From Lingula anatina (Eukaryota > Brachiopoda > Lingulata > Lingulida > Lingulidae): a stretch of 64,000 bases of DNA. Below the pieces are notes generated by a model. It ran no database searches, had not been told where the DNA came from, and saw only the letters and a program-made list of their open reading frames with translations. Below are positions 30,344 to 43,300 of the stretch, one piece after another. Position 1 is the stretch's first letter, and each line of letters opens with the position of its first letter. The translations under genes were made by a program, and so were the position numbers. The stretch spans positions 392,927-456,926 of the forward strand of contig NW_019774637.1 in the NCBI RefSeq assembly GCF_001039355.2. Direction: 5' to 3'.

Positions 30344-30746
30344 TGTTAAGGTCCACTAAATGCATGTGATGAAATCACTCATTTACATATTTTGTTTATA
30401 TAATCAGTCAGCACATTATCATTCACCTTGCTTCAGTCTTGAATGAATATCTAAAATCATCATCCTTTGAATATGTATACCTGATAAGTACAGTAGAACT
30501 GATATAACTTTCACTCACTTGTTATCTATTGCATTGCAATTAGTATTTAAATGAGTTGCTGCCACTGTGGCATGCAGAGAGATTCCCAATAGATAATGTG
30601 TATAAATGCTGAATGCTTGAACTTAATAAAGGACTTTTAGACTTGGAACTAAATATGTGAGTCTGTGGTTATATCCCCTCTCCCATGCATCAGTGACAGG
30701 TAAAATATTAGAAGAACCTGGGTAGGGTGGAACGTGGACCCCTACA
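30344..30746 (+). repeat. 3' LTR
   Basis: Same length as the 5' LTR and identical at every position I compared; TATAAA at 30601-30606, AATAAA at 30625-30630. Confidence 0.93.
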
Positions 30747-31250
30747 TAGTGTTTATGCTGAGAATTAGCCAACTCCATTAGGTTTTTAAGCGCTGAATGA
30801 ATTCACTGTCACATTATCTGATATACCTGTATTTCAAACGATTCGCTGTGCTGTATGATCGAAATGAGAAGAGAAAAGAAGGTAAGCTGCGGTCTACCGC
30901 CCTCCCTAAGCTCCACATGTGAAATCTCCAAACATTGAAGAGTTGGATTAATTAATGCGTTAGATGTGACGCGATTCTTACACCGCAATCATCTCCCTTC
31001 CTTTTTTGCGTATGATTCTATCAAATATCATAATTAGGCTTATTCGTTTGTCATGAACTAAATGATCAACTTGTTTATTCTTTTTAGCCACTCCAACTCA
31101 TTAAAAAAACATTCAAATTCTATTTCAAGTTGTTTGCATAAAACGTAACATGTCCAAAACTACAAATAACCTCCAACAAGAAACTGACATGGCTATGACA
31201 TTGCACCGGGTCATATTTTACGTCGTATATTACAACAGGTAACACAGGTC

Positions 31251-31388
31251 TACCCTCTACCAGGGCTGCAGTTATTATTCTGTGGAAATTTTTTTGCTGG
31301 GGCACTACAGAGATTAGCCATCTACTTAACCAGAGACATATCTGTTAAGATCTAGTGAAAAATCAATCTGTGGCCCTGGTAGAGGGTA
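31251..31388. mobile_element. Short MITE-like element
   Basis: Inverted ends TACCCTCTACCAGGGC (16 bases, exact). The inner phrase CTAGTGAAAAATCAATCTGTG recurs at about 48276-48297, with GAATTAGCCAGAGCCATAT upstream there, so a relative lies at 48240-48305. Confidence 0.6.
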
Positions 31389-32891
31389 ACACAGGCTTGG
31401 AGGTTGTATAGGGACGAATTGTTTTCTCAAACTACTGAACTACGTGAATAGGAGATCCAGAGAGAGGCATTGTGTGTCATGTACACCCACCCTCCCCATC
31501 CATAGCTTCGTAGCTATAGGGCAAATAAAGAGGTTCGGAGGTAGGCCTATCTTCTTCACCCCTTCTTCCCAAAAATAGCTAAATCGTCTAATTGGTGGAC
31601 GAGAAATACGAGAAATGACCCACCCCCTCCCCGAAACATCCTGTATCCACTAGTGTCCACAAAATTAACTTTCGTTTTGTTTTCTAGATCTTTTCTTAGC
31701 TACTGTCAGTGCCCGCTGATAGTTTCACCCTGTCCATTTATTCAAAGCATAAACGTTTTTTAGTTCATTTTATAGGTCTATTAGGGCCTACTCTCATTCC
31801 TTCCAAACGAGGATAAAGTTTTTTTTTTTTTTTTTTTTTTTTTTTTGCACAGTCAAGTCACATGACGCTAATTATCAACTTGAAAATCGCTGTATTTGAA
31901 ACACAGATATTCGTCCCTTATTTCATTGAGATAATTGAGCTGACTAATAAAATAATCAGACAAAACCTCAGCAGCACCTGTATGCCTTTAAGGCCTCCAT
32001 TAGTAATGTCTAAAAACACAAACCTGGTTTGAAAAAGAAGGGAGACATCCCTGTCACCACATCCCTGGCAGAGTGAATGGACAGTAAAATTCCCGTGTTT
32101 TCACAAATTTGATGGGTAGGTCCTGTTGTTTTCTTTGGCAGATTGATAGAAGACGTATTATTTTGTCGCTGATCTTGATGAGTGATATTGATGTTTTATA
32201 AAACGCTCCATACCCCGAGGCCCGACGAAAATAACGTACGCGTATGTAATTTTGTCATTCATTTTGACACAGATTTCACCTAACATTACAACTAATGGTC
32301 TTAATGTGACCACGAAGATGAGTTCACGGGATAATTCTATGGATAAGTGGTGTTTTTTCCCCCTACAACCTGGTGTAGCATGGTTCCGAACAATTACTGC
32401 CAAAAAATCGACCCCGTGTTCCCCGGGCGTCTGATGAGGGTGAGGTTTAGGCCACAAGAAACTAGGGCTGCGTCAATTTTGGCCCAAGTTGTACAGAGCA
32501 AGTGTGATGCCGTCATCAATACAAGCATATTATTTTAAGTTACCCCTTTTTAATCTCCCAAAAATCTTAAGCAAAATGTGCATCAGTTTTGAAGAAGCCA
32601 GTGGAATGACGTCATACATATATATTTCTTTTTTTAACGTCCAATATAAAGAACCGATGTCACACATTGCGTGTAGAGGGCGCCTCTTAAAGAAACTTAA
32701 TAGGTAGATCTGTGCCTTTCATTCGCCTTTAAGTTAGGTTACCTCTCTTGGTGCTCATTACGCCATAAAGTCCATTTAACAACGGAAAACAATATTGTCA
32801 GACATCTAAATTTGTCGCCCGTTCCTCTAACCTCTGCTACAACATGATAATATGCTATATGTGTCATATTTATGTATACAGGTAGGTATAT

Positions 32892-32893
<2 letters not shown>

Positions 32894-32933
<40 letters not shown>
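32894..32933. repeat. (AG)n microsatellite
   Basis: About 20 AG units. Confidence 0.95.
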
Positions 32934-32936
<3 letters not shown>

Positions 32937-34567
32937 AGTGGTGCGCTGGTTAATATTATACGGTAGATAAGTAATGCAATTGAAAAGTTCGTTGTTGCTT
33001 TTTTCGCTCGCTCCAAAACGTATACTCTCTCCTCTTAACTTTGACGTCATTGACAATATCATTAAACTTTAAAAAATGCACAGGTTTCTTGTTGGTTATT
33101 TAAAAAGAATAACTAATAAAAATCGGATTTATTTTAAAAAAATCCGTGGCATTTGTGCAAATGACAACTCTGTCACATGGCTCGAACCAAGAGTGGACAG
33201 GATTTTCGGCTTAGTGTAAACAGGTCTTTACGACTGTCATACACGTGCAAGGTGCCAAGCCGCGTGATTGACGCGTTACTTTGTTATCCCCTGGGAAGAA
33301 CATGTTTAAAAAGTAATTAATCGACCAGCAGTGATACCCTGTGTGCTTTCAGAAACACGCGGTTACTCTGTTATGCTGTTTGCAAACACTCCAATTCGCA
33401 TTGACCCCCGGATGCTCTATTAATTGTCATCACATTTGAATCATTTTGCGCAATACGAATAGAAACGGAGAATTTCGATATAACGAGAGAAGGGGGAGAG
33501 GAAGAAAAAAATCGATTCACAATTGACTCACATTTTGAGAGGTGTCGATGCATTTTGGCAGGATTTCAATTTGACGGGTGACAGCCAAATTCAATTTTGA
33601 CACCTTAATAACGTACATTATGAACGTTTTGACGCGTATCATGAACACCGGTTGTGCTTTGAAATTGGTTCCCTTCCCCCAGGATATTTGCAATCTGCCT
33701 TTTTAACCGACCATCATTTCTCCTTGTCTGTTTTTTTCCAAGAAAAGCGAAATTACAGACAAATTTTTAACAACTATGAAAAATGATGCCTTCCACTAGA
33801 GAGAAACTTAACAAGTCCTTCATTTCACATATAAACTAGGACCCAAAATATCTTTATCTTTTAGCTTAGGCACACATGTATAAATACTGTAATGATTAGG
33901 GCATATAAAGTAATTAGTTTAAAAAGTTTTTTATGAGTTTTTTTAGAAAAAATCATCCTTATCCAACCTGATCAAGTTAGATGTGATAGAGAAGACAGAA
34001 ATACTCGCCACGAGAATTTTTTTGTACGGTCCGTCTTCTCAAACGCTGAATGCACACTGAATGCGTTTACGAAACCACTGCGTAAATCTTTGGAGATTGG
34101 TGCAAATTTAAAAGAAGTAATAGGGCGCAAATACATAGCACTTTCTCTCCTGGTCACATAAGTTGTCTTGAAACTGTCTCCCTTCACAGAACTGATGTTT
34201 TGGGGTTGAGGGTGGACAAACTTTTCTTCTTGCATAAAATTCCTACAGAGTTAAAACCATTGCAATCTATCATCGCCTGCGTGCTTTACCGTCAAGGAGG
34301 TAGCTTAATCGGTGCAAAGTTTATCTAAATCCAACACACCTCCACGCCTAATAATCCACTTTACGTCATTGAAGTCAGAATTGAATTCCTTCAGATTTTA
34401 CCTTTGGCTTAAGGAGGGCATTTGGACCGACTTCTTCACATTTTCGGTAATTTTTCTTTTGCCTGTTTACTTAGACCCAGAATGAAGCGAGTTGAACAAC
34501 GTCATCAACGCAAAAAAGGGACCTGTTGAATTACCTAAGCTTAAGTGCGAATGTACTGTACTGTAAG

Positions 34568-34735
34568 CAGGCCAAAAGGGGGGTTCTTTTTCTGAAAAAG
34601 TGGTCCTTTTCCCATAAAAACTACATGTACCTAGATCAAATTTTACCCAGAGTGGACCTTTTCCCAGCAAAAGGGGCGATTCTTTCGAACCCCCCGAACC
34701 CCCCCCCCCCCCGGCTACGGGCCTGGTAAGTCAGT
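34568..34735. mobile_element. MITE family C, reverse-oriented copy
   Basis: Starts CAGGCCAAAAGGGGGGTTC and ends in a poly-C tract followed by GGCTACGGGCCTG. The interior is the reverse complement of 15203-15363. Confidence 0.75.
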
Positions 34736-35706
34736 TGCCCTGCACCCTGGTTTTGGGGTCTGTCTCATCCACTCTATAACCAGTACTTGCATATAATAGC
34801 ATATGCTAAAAAGAGAGAAAATTACATAAGAACACAAAGTGTTGTCACGTAAATCACTGTGAATTTATTGCTTTACGCTTATATCTACAGACATATTGGA
34901 GACATGACGGGTGACGGGGAGGACGGCGGCGGGGGGGGGGAGGGGGAGGCAGTGGGCAGAAGGGGTTGTTGGTTGTTGGGTTGAGTTGTTCTGCACGACA
35001 AATGACGTTACGGACAAAAGAGAAGTAGGAGGGGGCAGCTCAGGCGAGATCAGAAAATGTAAAACGCATATAATGTTTGTCTTCCTTGTTTGGAAATATT
35101 TCATTTATCCCATCTCAATTTCGCTCCCTTCCAACACCCACATATTGTTGAATGAACAAACACACAGAAGCAAAATTGCCCGTCAACAGACAAACACATA
35201 CACGCATGCACATTTGTACGAATACATACACACACACACACGCACACACTCGCGCGTGCATGTACATTTGCACGTACATACGCACACGTACACTATAGGC
35301 ACACAAGTAAGCGCAAGCAGGCACCAGGACACTTCATTTGCACGGAAAATATGTTAAAATTAGTTTATTTATGGCCTATCCTTTAATTTATAACAATAAC
35401 ATTCAACCAACACCCTCCAACACGATCAATAAATAACTATATCAATTGATAACGGTGACACATTTATTAGTCCCCATTTCTTTTATCGCGTGTGTTATTT
35501 CAAGGAGTATGTTACATGCCAGACATCACACTGCACCGACTGACCCCGGTATTAAGGAGGTGGATCATCACAACTATCACGTAACAACGTTAAAAATAAA
35601 TGTCGACGACTACTGTCTGCTCAGCACTCAGCCGACTTCTTACCACTTCGTTTTTTTTCTACCGACGCAAAAAGAGGGGAAAGATACAAATAGGGAAATG
35701 ATTTTA

Positions 35707-35707
35707 C

Positions 35708-35742
<35 letters not shown>

Positions 35743-35749
35743 TTTTGCT
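35707..35749. repeat. (TTTA)n microsatellite
   Basis: Ten TTTA units; a related interrupted tract lies at 36650-36710. Confidence 0.95.
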
Positions 35750-37180
35750 ATGAAATTGGACATTCTTCGTTATCTATAAAAGAGAATGTGGTGGATTATC
35801 CAAAACAAGGTGATGGATTCTTTTCATCCTCTCTCTTCCCTCAACGCACATACACATGATGATACAAACACGTGAGCGTGCACATACACAAACGCGCACA
35901 CACATTCACACATTCAGAACAGTAGGGCGGTTATAGTAAATAGTTTTAAAACACAGAAAGGAATCGGACAAGAGAACTTACATTTGTCAGGAAAATATAT
36001 ACCCAAATAAACTAGCGAATACCGAATTTTGGAATACAAAAATGCAAGAATGAAACAAATCAGAATTTCATAAGATTCACTATTGTTAAAAAGAGGTAAT
36101 AAACAAGCTTTATTTGTCATAATCTAGAAAAATATCTCGGGAGAATAATTGAAAATGCTTTAAAACTCTGAAGCATTGAAGCCATCTCAGTGAGAGTCCA
36201 ATAAGATTCGCAAACATAGTGGTGTTTTCCTGGAATCCATTTTGGAAGGGGGCATTTTATTTCAAACAAGGATAATTTAAGTATCTTGATTTCCATACAT
36301 TTCATAAAAGTCTTTGCCCTGCACTGGATCCTTGCCAAGGCCAATTATTGGGACGGAACTCCTCTATTTGGTGTAATATTTACACGTAGGACATTCAAAA
36401 CAAATCTCATATACACTTCAAGTATATAAAGTGTGAGTGGCAAAGACCTATAAAATAAGGAATGTAGATGAAACTTTTGATAATTATATTTTAATTTTAG
36501 TTTTATTTATTGTACAATGTCTTCCTCGCCATATTTCCTCATTCAAAACATTGTTGTTTTTCAATATCACTTTCAAATTTGTTTTTGAAGAACGAAGTTT
36601 GATTTCTTTTCTAGCCCTTATGAACCCCCGTGGGTAATCTCGAATTTCAATTTATTTATTTATTTGTTTGTTTGTTTTTTTTTTTTATCTATTTATTTAT
36701 TTATTTGTCAGCAATGGCGTTAAGATGCTTTGGTGGTTATTCATAAAAAAGATAACTTTATTTTCACACAGAAATTCGCCACTTAGACCTCTAAACTAAC
36801 TAGATATAATCACATATTTGAACTTTCCATATCTGTACATAATTTCCCAGAGGTTATATCAACTAGCATTCGGTCGAGGTTATATTTGTACAGGCGCTGC
36901 AGATGCCTTTGTAAGTTGTATAAATACTTTGACATAGTTAGCTTTAGGGCAACCATTTCCTTTCTATACAGAGGGTATAATGTATATACATTTTTTCAAT
37001 GATATTCCTTAGCTAATTTATGGGTGGGGCGTTGACAATGCTTCACTGTTTGTAGTAATCAAAGCAAACATTGGAATGTTGTATTTGTGTTGCTATGGCG
37101 TTCGTAACCTTTCGATAATGGACAGGATGGCATGGTGTGATGATATGTAGAGGATTCTTTTTCTAAAATGCTCATGACCG

Positions 37181-37320
37181 TGGTGGGTTGGGGGGGGGGT
37201 GTGCCGGGTAAAAAGTCCGCTCTGGATAAAATTTGGTAAAGGCTCACGAATGTTTCGTGGTAATAGTGCTACTTTTTGAGAAAAAGAACCGACCCTTTGA
37301 AATTTATGGCTACGAGCCCG
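37181..37320. mobile_element. MITE family C, diverged copy
   Basis: Poly-G near the left end, AAAAAGTCCGCTCTGGATAA inside, GGCTACGAGCCCG at the right end. Confidence 0.6.
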
Positions 37321-40300
37321 ATGTTTGTCAAAATATAAATTAATTGATGGTCATTTTATTACATATACAATGCATATACATAGACGATACATAGACATCA
37401 TAAAAAATGATGGACCGCTTTGGAAATATAATAATAAAAAAAGAAAAAAAGGATAAGAATAAGCAATAACATAAAATAATAGATAGATGATTCATTTCAA
37501 TAAGTTAAAGGGATAATAACTCTTCGTATGAAATATATATTTCACAATAAAAACATTGTACACAACTCATAGAAATATAATATATTCTGTTTTACCACGA
37601 AAACGGCAGTTATGGCTATTATTCTGATATCTGAGCTTGCCTTTAGACCATGTGACCTCCATTGATGGCTATACTCTGTTGAAATCTCTTAAGAGATTTT
37701 AACAAAAAACTTTTTAGAAAAAAACCAGGGACTAACTTTGAATGTAAAAATGGATTCATTAACCATTGGTAAGTATAAGAAAATTGTTGTTTACTCCAGG
37801 AAAATTCTTTTTTGGCCAAAACGAAGAGTTATTATCCCTTTAACTGATATAAATTATTGCTTTCTTCATGAAAATTGAAATTGACACATTTCAATGATAC
37901 AAAAACCTAAAAGATTATTCTTACTATATCTGAATAATCAAGTTAATGCACTCCTCAGGGAATTGACCCAGAAAGTACATCCGACCCTGTGCAACAGTAT
38001 AATTTACACTATGTCCCTGCCCGGAAATCATTTTCACGGTCTGGCACTGTCCTTTAAAACCCATTACGTCCGCCCGTTTACAAATTACAGAAATTAGGGG
38101 TATAATAAATATTGTCCTTGTCGCACCCGAGCGAATCCCCACGTAGATTTCACACTCGTATATTTCATCGGTGGTGTGTACATCCTGTGCACCGAATGAC
38201 CCCTCCAATGTTTACATTCTGATAGCGACCCTGAACGCTGACTCGGGACAGGTGAGTATTTCCATGACCGTGAATAGAGAGGGGGGTCTCTACCTAGGAC
38301 ACTGAGTCAACATAGCACTTAATTTGCCCGGATCCAATAAAGTGTGTCCTTCTGTTGAAATGATATTAATAATAAGGACATAAATATTGACCATGAGCTG
38401 TAATTAATGACTGTTAAATGTGTCCCGAGCACCGCAGAAGTGTACAGGTGAACCACAAGAGTACAAAAGGGTTATTGAAGAGGAGGGGAGAGGGAGGGCT
38501 TCCGAATTCTATAGGGGCACAGAAGGCACTGAAGCGTGATTTTAATATGAGAAGCGGTTTCTCCGTCATAATTATCGTTATTTGTCCCCGTTGCATACTC
38601 AGAAGAATTTTTCTACGTCAAAGCAAGTGTAGTGTTCATTCTTTATTAACATCAGCTTCCTTGCTAAGAAAAAAAAATGACAAAAACTGAGTGAAATATG
38701 TTCAATAAAAAATATGTGAAAGTGCATTAGGTGAACAGCGGTGAACTGCTTGCTTACATATCACTTTTCAACGAAGTAAAGGTTCACAGCTTAACGCTGT
38801 CCAAATAAAACTAGGATCCGCCATTATGTCCAAACTATTGCCCCGCGACTGATTTCACTCAACGCGCAGCTAATATCTACTTCGAATTATGAAGGTGACC
38901 AAATGTGTAAACATAAATATAACAATATTGGTGTAGTATCCAATTTAATTGCATGAGCCTTAATTCCGTAGCTTTTTTCATCCACTGAATCCATAATTTC
39001 AAGCGATTGAAAGAATAAAAAATAAGATTTTAAAAGCCACACAAGTATGTAGAAATATTCTTTCACCGACCCCCCACTCTCCCTCTCCCATAAAAATAAA
39101 GTAAAATCATGAAAGAGTGCAAAAAACGGTAGAAATGACGGGGAGTTGAAGAAACGAAAAAAATACGACAGAAATCGAGGACATACATGTATAAACTGAC
39201 CTAAAAACGGTCACATATTGCCGTATGACCAAAAAATGGAAGTGGTGATAATCCGCCAAAAACTGTGGCGAACCTGTTAATTAATGAAAGGCCTGGAGGG
39301 TCACCCGAAAACCCGCCGGTGCAGCACGAAATGGGGAGTGTATGGCTCGGTTCACACAGCTCGTTATTCCAAGACCAATCGTCTCTCTCCAGTTTTGTCC
39401 TCTGTCATATCTATGGGGCCATCCATTTTTATCATCATTTTCACAAGTCTGCAAAGAGTAGAATACTTCCGGACCCCTCACCCTCTTACTAGAAAGTAAA
39501 AGATGAAAACCTAAAAAATGATAGCCTTTGACAGCTATTGGGATCATCGTTTTTATTTTTATTATTTCTAAAAAGTGAACAGAGGGTATTAACCCCCCCC
39601 CCCAGCGCATGGTTTGCAGACTTTTGAAAATGAAGATAAAAATTGATGAACCCTAAACCAAACAGACGAAAATAGTAGGTCTAGTAAAAGTACTCGTCAG
39701 ATCTGTAACAGCACGTTTTAGAGATAGGGGCACAAACACAATAAACACAAACGCACTTGCTGAGCATGCAAGTATAATCTGAATAAATTGAGCCAGTTTT
39801 TGTTTTTTAATTTGCATTTTGAGACAAACTCACAACAGCACGTCTTGCAGTTTTTGATGTTCCGAGGTGTACTACCAGTTGTATAATATATGTTAATGTA
39901 CCTTCATTATGGGTTAGCATGTGTCATTGTTGTATTGTGTTATTGTAAGGTCATAGCCATTGTAAAATGTACTGGAATCAATCAAGATTGATTGGTTAAA
40001 ATCAAAGTCAGGCAAACGTTTTCAGTAGCAGATATTGTAATGAAAAGCAATTGTAGTCGTTCCAAACATCCACGTTGCCGTGTGAACGCGAGCGTTGGTT
40101 CGAACCCCTTTGCAGGACACACGGTGACACCTGTGAATGTCGCCCGCGGTGACGCTCGCTGCGCGTGCAGGAGACTCCAATCTCCCAGTATCTCAAGGAG
40201 TTGGCATGTCGCTGGCATGTGTCTGTCCGTGACAACAAATACCTTAACCGTTAGATCGGCGAGTTGTTTGACCGGCGCACGTGTCCACAGTGGCATTTCT

Positions 40301-43300
40301 GAGGAACACCTGGCCGGTTGTCGCACCTGTGCTGGTCACGTATGGAGTGTCATCGCCTGCCTCTGGCTGAGAATAACACGATGGCACGGATCAACAGATC
40401 ACTGGGCCACATGGCGGTTCACCTGACTCATGGGAGTGGGGAGGGGGGTGAAGAGACAGAGCACAGCTATTCCAGATTATTACTGACTGGCTGGTTTGGG
40501 GGAGGGTGTCGGGGGCAAAAGAAAAGTGAATGGTAGGCCCGTCTAGCTAAGCAACTATCTATTTTACAAAGTCGGCCATGACTATAGAATTTTAGACTAT
40601 AGAATTTGGTAGTATTTTGCACAGTTTAGTTATCAACTCACATCAACGAAGAAGGAGACGTAGTAGCCCCAGTACTTGACAAAGTTTAGTACAGATTTAC
40701 CTTTATCTAACGATTAACTTTTGTCTGTCTTCATATTTAGACAGCGTCAAATGCATATCTTTTTTCTCTTGAACGGCAGAAGTGGAGAAATTAAACTTTC
40801 TTATCAATCAACCTTGCTTTCCAACCCAATCACGAACACGGACCAAAATAAGTCTTTAATCAAAGTCGCGTACGTGAGCACCTATATGTATTAACCTGTC
40901 TTTATGTATTCGCGATTGTGTTCGCACTAACGTGTTTGTGTGTGTGCGCGCGGACGCACATACACGTGTACGGCTGCTCTACTGTACTTTTATCTATTTT
41001 ATTTATATTGACCTGTTAACAAAATAGAAAACGGTTCCCCTTTGCTTTGTCCTTTATAGAATATGTGGATATAACCACGATAACAGGAAATCCCAGAATA
41101 GAAGGACGTGTTTTTCATCAATTGGTTAACTTAAAGAAAGCACGCAGACAATGAGCTGAATTTGTTAGACGTCAAACTCTGCTGATAAAGATTTTGGCGG
41201 GGTTTCTTACTTGACGATTGAAAATATAGAATACTGTACATGTGGATTTGTGATGGAAAGAGTCCCATGATTTGCCATAGTTCCTCATTTTTTTCTCAAT
41301 ATTTAATACATATTTTAATATCTTAAAAGATATGTCCTACACACACTTATGCACTGCCATTAAAGTGACTATATCTTTTATATTTCACGTACTGTTTTAT
41401 CTTTTGTTTAGTTAATGTGATTTTCTGACGCAGTCATCACATTGCTCAAGCATCAAGGCCCTTACCACGGGTTAGTCAAACTGAAATAGTAACATCTTAC
41501 AATACAGAAATGCCTCTGCAAATTCTTTCCTTCAAAATGCTCTTTGTGATAAATATGGAATGCTTCGAAGTGAAATCGAATAAAAGTAATGTTTATACGG
41601 TTACACAAGACACTTCCTAGTCCGCGTAATAGGGTTGATTTTGCATTGAGAAATTACCCCCTAACCCCCCCCCCCCAACGCCTCCCCGTACGCGTCTCGA
41701 TTGGTATTTTTCTCAATCCTCCTCAATTTTCAATTTTGATTTTATTCCTGCAAATATCAAATTTCCTTCCAAATCATTTATTTCGTGTCTCATGGCGCTG
41801 TGCGTGCACGGGAGATATCCGTTGAAATCAGTCTCTCCTCATTACCGCATTTCTTACACCGCAGTACCATGAGCAAGCGCGCACGTTAGGCGGGTTATCA
41901 AAAGTTACTTCACGCACGACGGTTCCATATTTGCTTTGAGAAACCGTCTGTTTAAACGCTGGGGTGTCGTCTAAATCGACTTACTTTGACTTCATTGACA
42001 CGCGCCGATGTTTTGCCGAAGAAACACAATAAAATCACCAATCCACGAATCCGGTCGGCGCTCGACCGTTTACGCCTGGTCGATGCAGTGTTGACTTTGT
42101 TGGCTTTGGAACATTTGGAGCTTTATAACAATCGCGTGCCAACATGTGTGTTTACAATGTATAGCAAGCTTCAGCGCGTGAGTCAATCCGTGACAAGTCA
42201 CCATTATGTCACGTATCGATAGCACATCATCTCTCTATAATTGTATCAAATTTGTCTCGACAAAAAACGGTGCGCGAAGGCGATCGCACTGCGTCTTTAT
42301 TTTCTTCTATTCTCCCCAATTTAGATTAAACTGCCCTTAGGTTGACGTACCACGCCGGCCCGTCCCCTCACATTCACTGAACGACTGCTACAAATGCTCT
42401 CACGCACGCTGAGACAGAGCCTTGGATACATCTGTTGTACGAAGTCACGTACACCTCTCAAAGCAGTCGACATTGCTATGAGGCCCCATCACAGTCCCAG
42501 CTCCACCCAGTCAAGAAGCATCGTGATATTTTAATCTCTTGGTTAAGAAGGAATTACGATTCGCAAAAAAAATTGACCTACGTTACCAGCCACGATTTTA
42601 AAATACAGAAATCTTACAAGGAAACAACAATAAGTCCAAGCAGAGCGAGCTTCCTGTTTTTTCCTTAATTTTTCTTTCTCATTGTTTTGAAATAATAATA
42701 AAAGTAAAAACACGTGTCTCTGGTTAGCCTGAGTGGACAGCCTCGCCCTGCCCCGAATGCACGCACTCAGTATAAACAACGTGTTAGATCTCTGGTGTAG
42801 CGTGCCTTAAACAGTCCGTGACCAGACCGTGGCACCCAGACTGCTTTCTACATGTATTAAAGAAATTCTGTTTTGGGGGAAGAAAATTGAAAATAAGATA
42901 TGCTGCTTTTACGGGAAAAAAGGAAGAAAAACGAGCACCAAAGACCGTCGATTCACGAATGGAATGGCCATTACAAAATGTCTTTTTTAGTAAAAAAAGT
43001 TTTACTTCGCTCTGATCAATTTTGCGTCAAATTTGTAAATTATCAAGACATGGCGACAAGGATAAAAAAGTCACGATAAGAAACCATAAAGGTAAGTTTA
43101 ACTACAATCAACAATCTATCTCATAAAGACGACGTTCTGAGGCCGTGACAAGCTAGGTTTTAAATTTTTTCAATGGAAGCCAGGGCAAGCCTGGAACCTG
43201 ACTACGCTGTACCAGTGAGTGCTGGCGTACGTTTGTGTTGTCAGGGTGGGAAGGGCGGCATAATTACAGGGGTCGTACTGAATTATGACAACTTTGTCGG

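Larger units (their letters stand above)
28174..30746 (+). mobile_element. Non-autonomous LTR retrotransposon
   Basis: 2573 bases: two 403-base LTRs (28174-28576 and 30344-30746), each TG...CA, with TAGT on both outer flanks (28170-28173 and 30747-30750) as target duplication. A primer-binding-site candidate directly follows the 5' LTR, and a purine tract precedes the 3' LTR. The 1.77 kb interior is far too short for gag-pol and shows no protease, reverse transcriptase or integrase motif. It has two ORFs instead. The LTRs read as identical, so insertion is recent. Mobilisation would need an unseen autonomous relative. Confidence 0.93.

Noticed and set aside
34911-35357. 148-codon ORF with many His/Thr residues
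   Set aside because: It runs through (CA)n-type simple sequence; the composition is explained by the repeat.
37924-38208. 94-codon minus-strand ORF with protein-like composition
   Set aside because: No start or splice context and no family resemblance; worth a search but not supportable as a gene.
40097-40106. tRNA gene suggested by a perfect B box GGTTCGAACC
   Set aside because: No cloverleaf can be formed around it on either strand.
39992-40426. Overlapping ORFs on both strands near 40 kb
   Set aside because: Local GC-richness keeps several frames open at once, and no conserved motif is seen.
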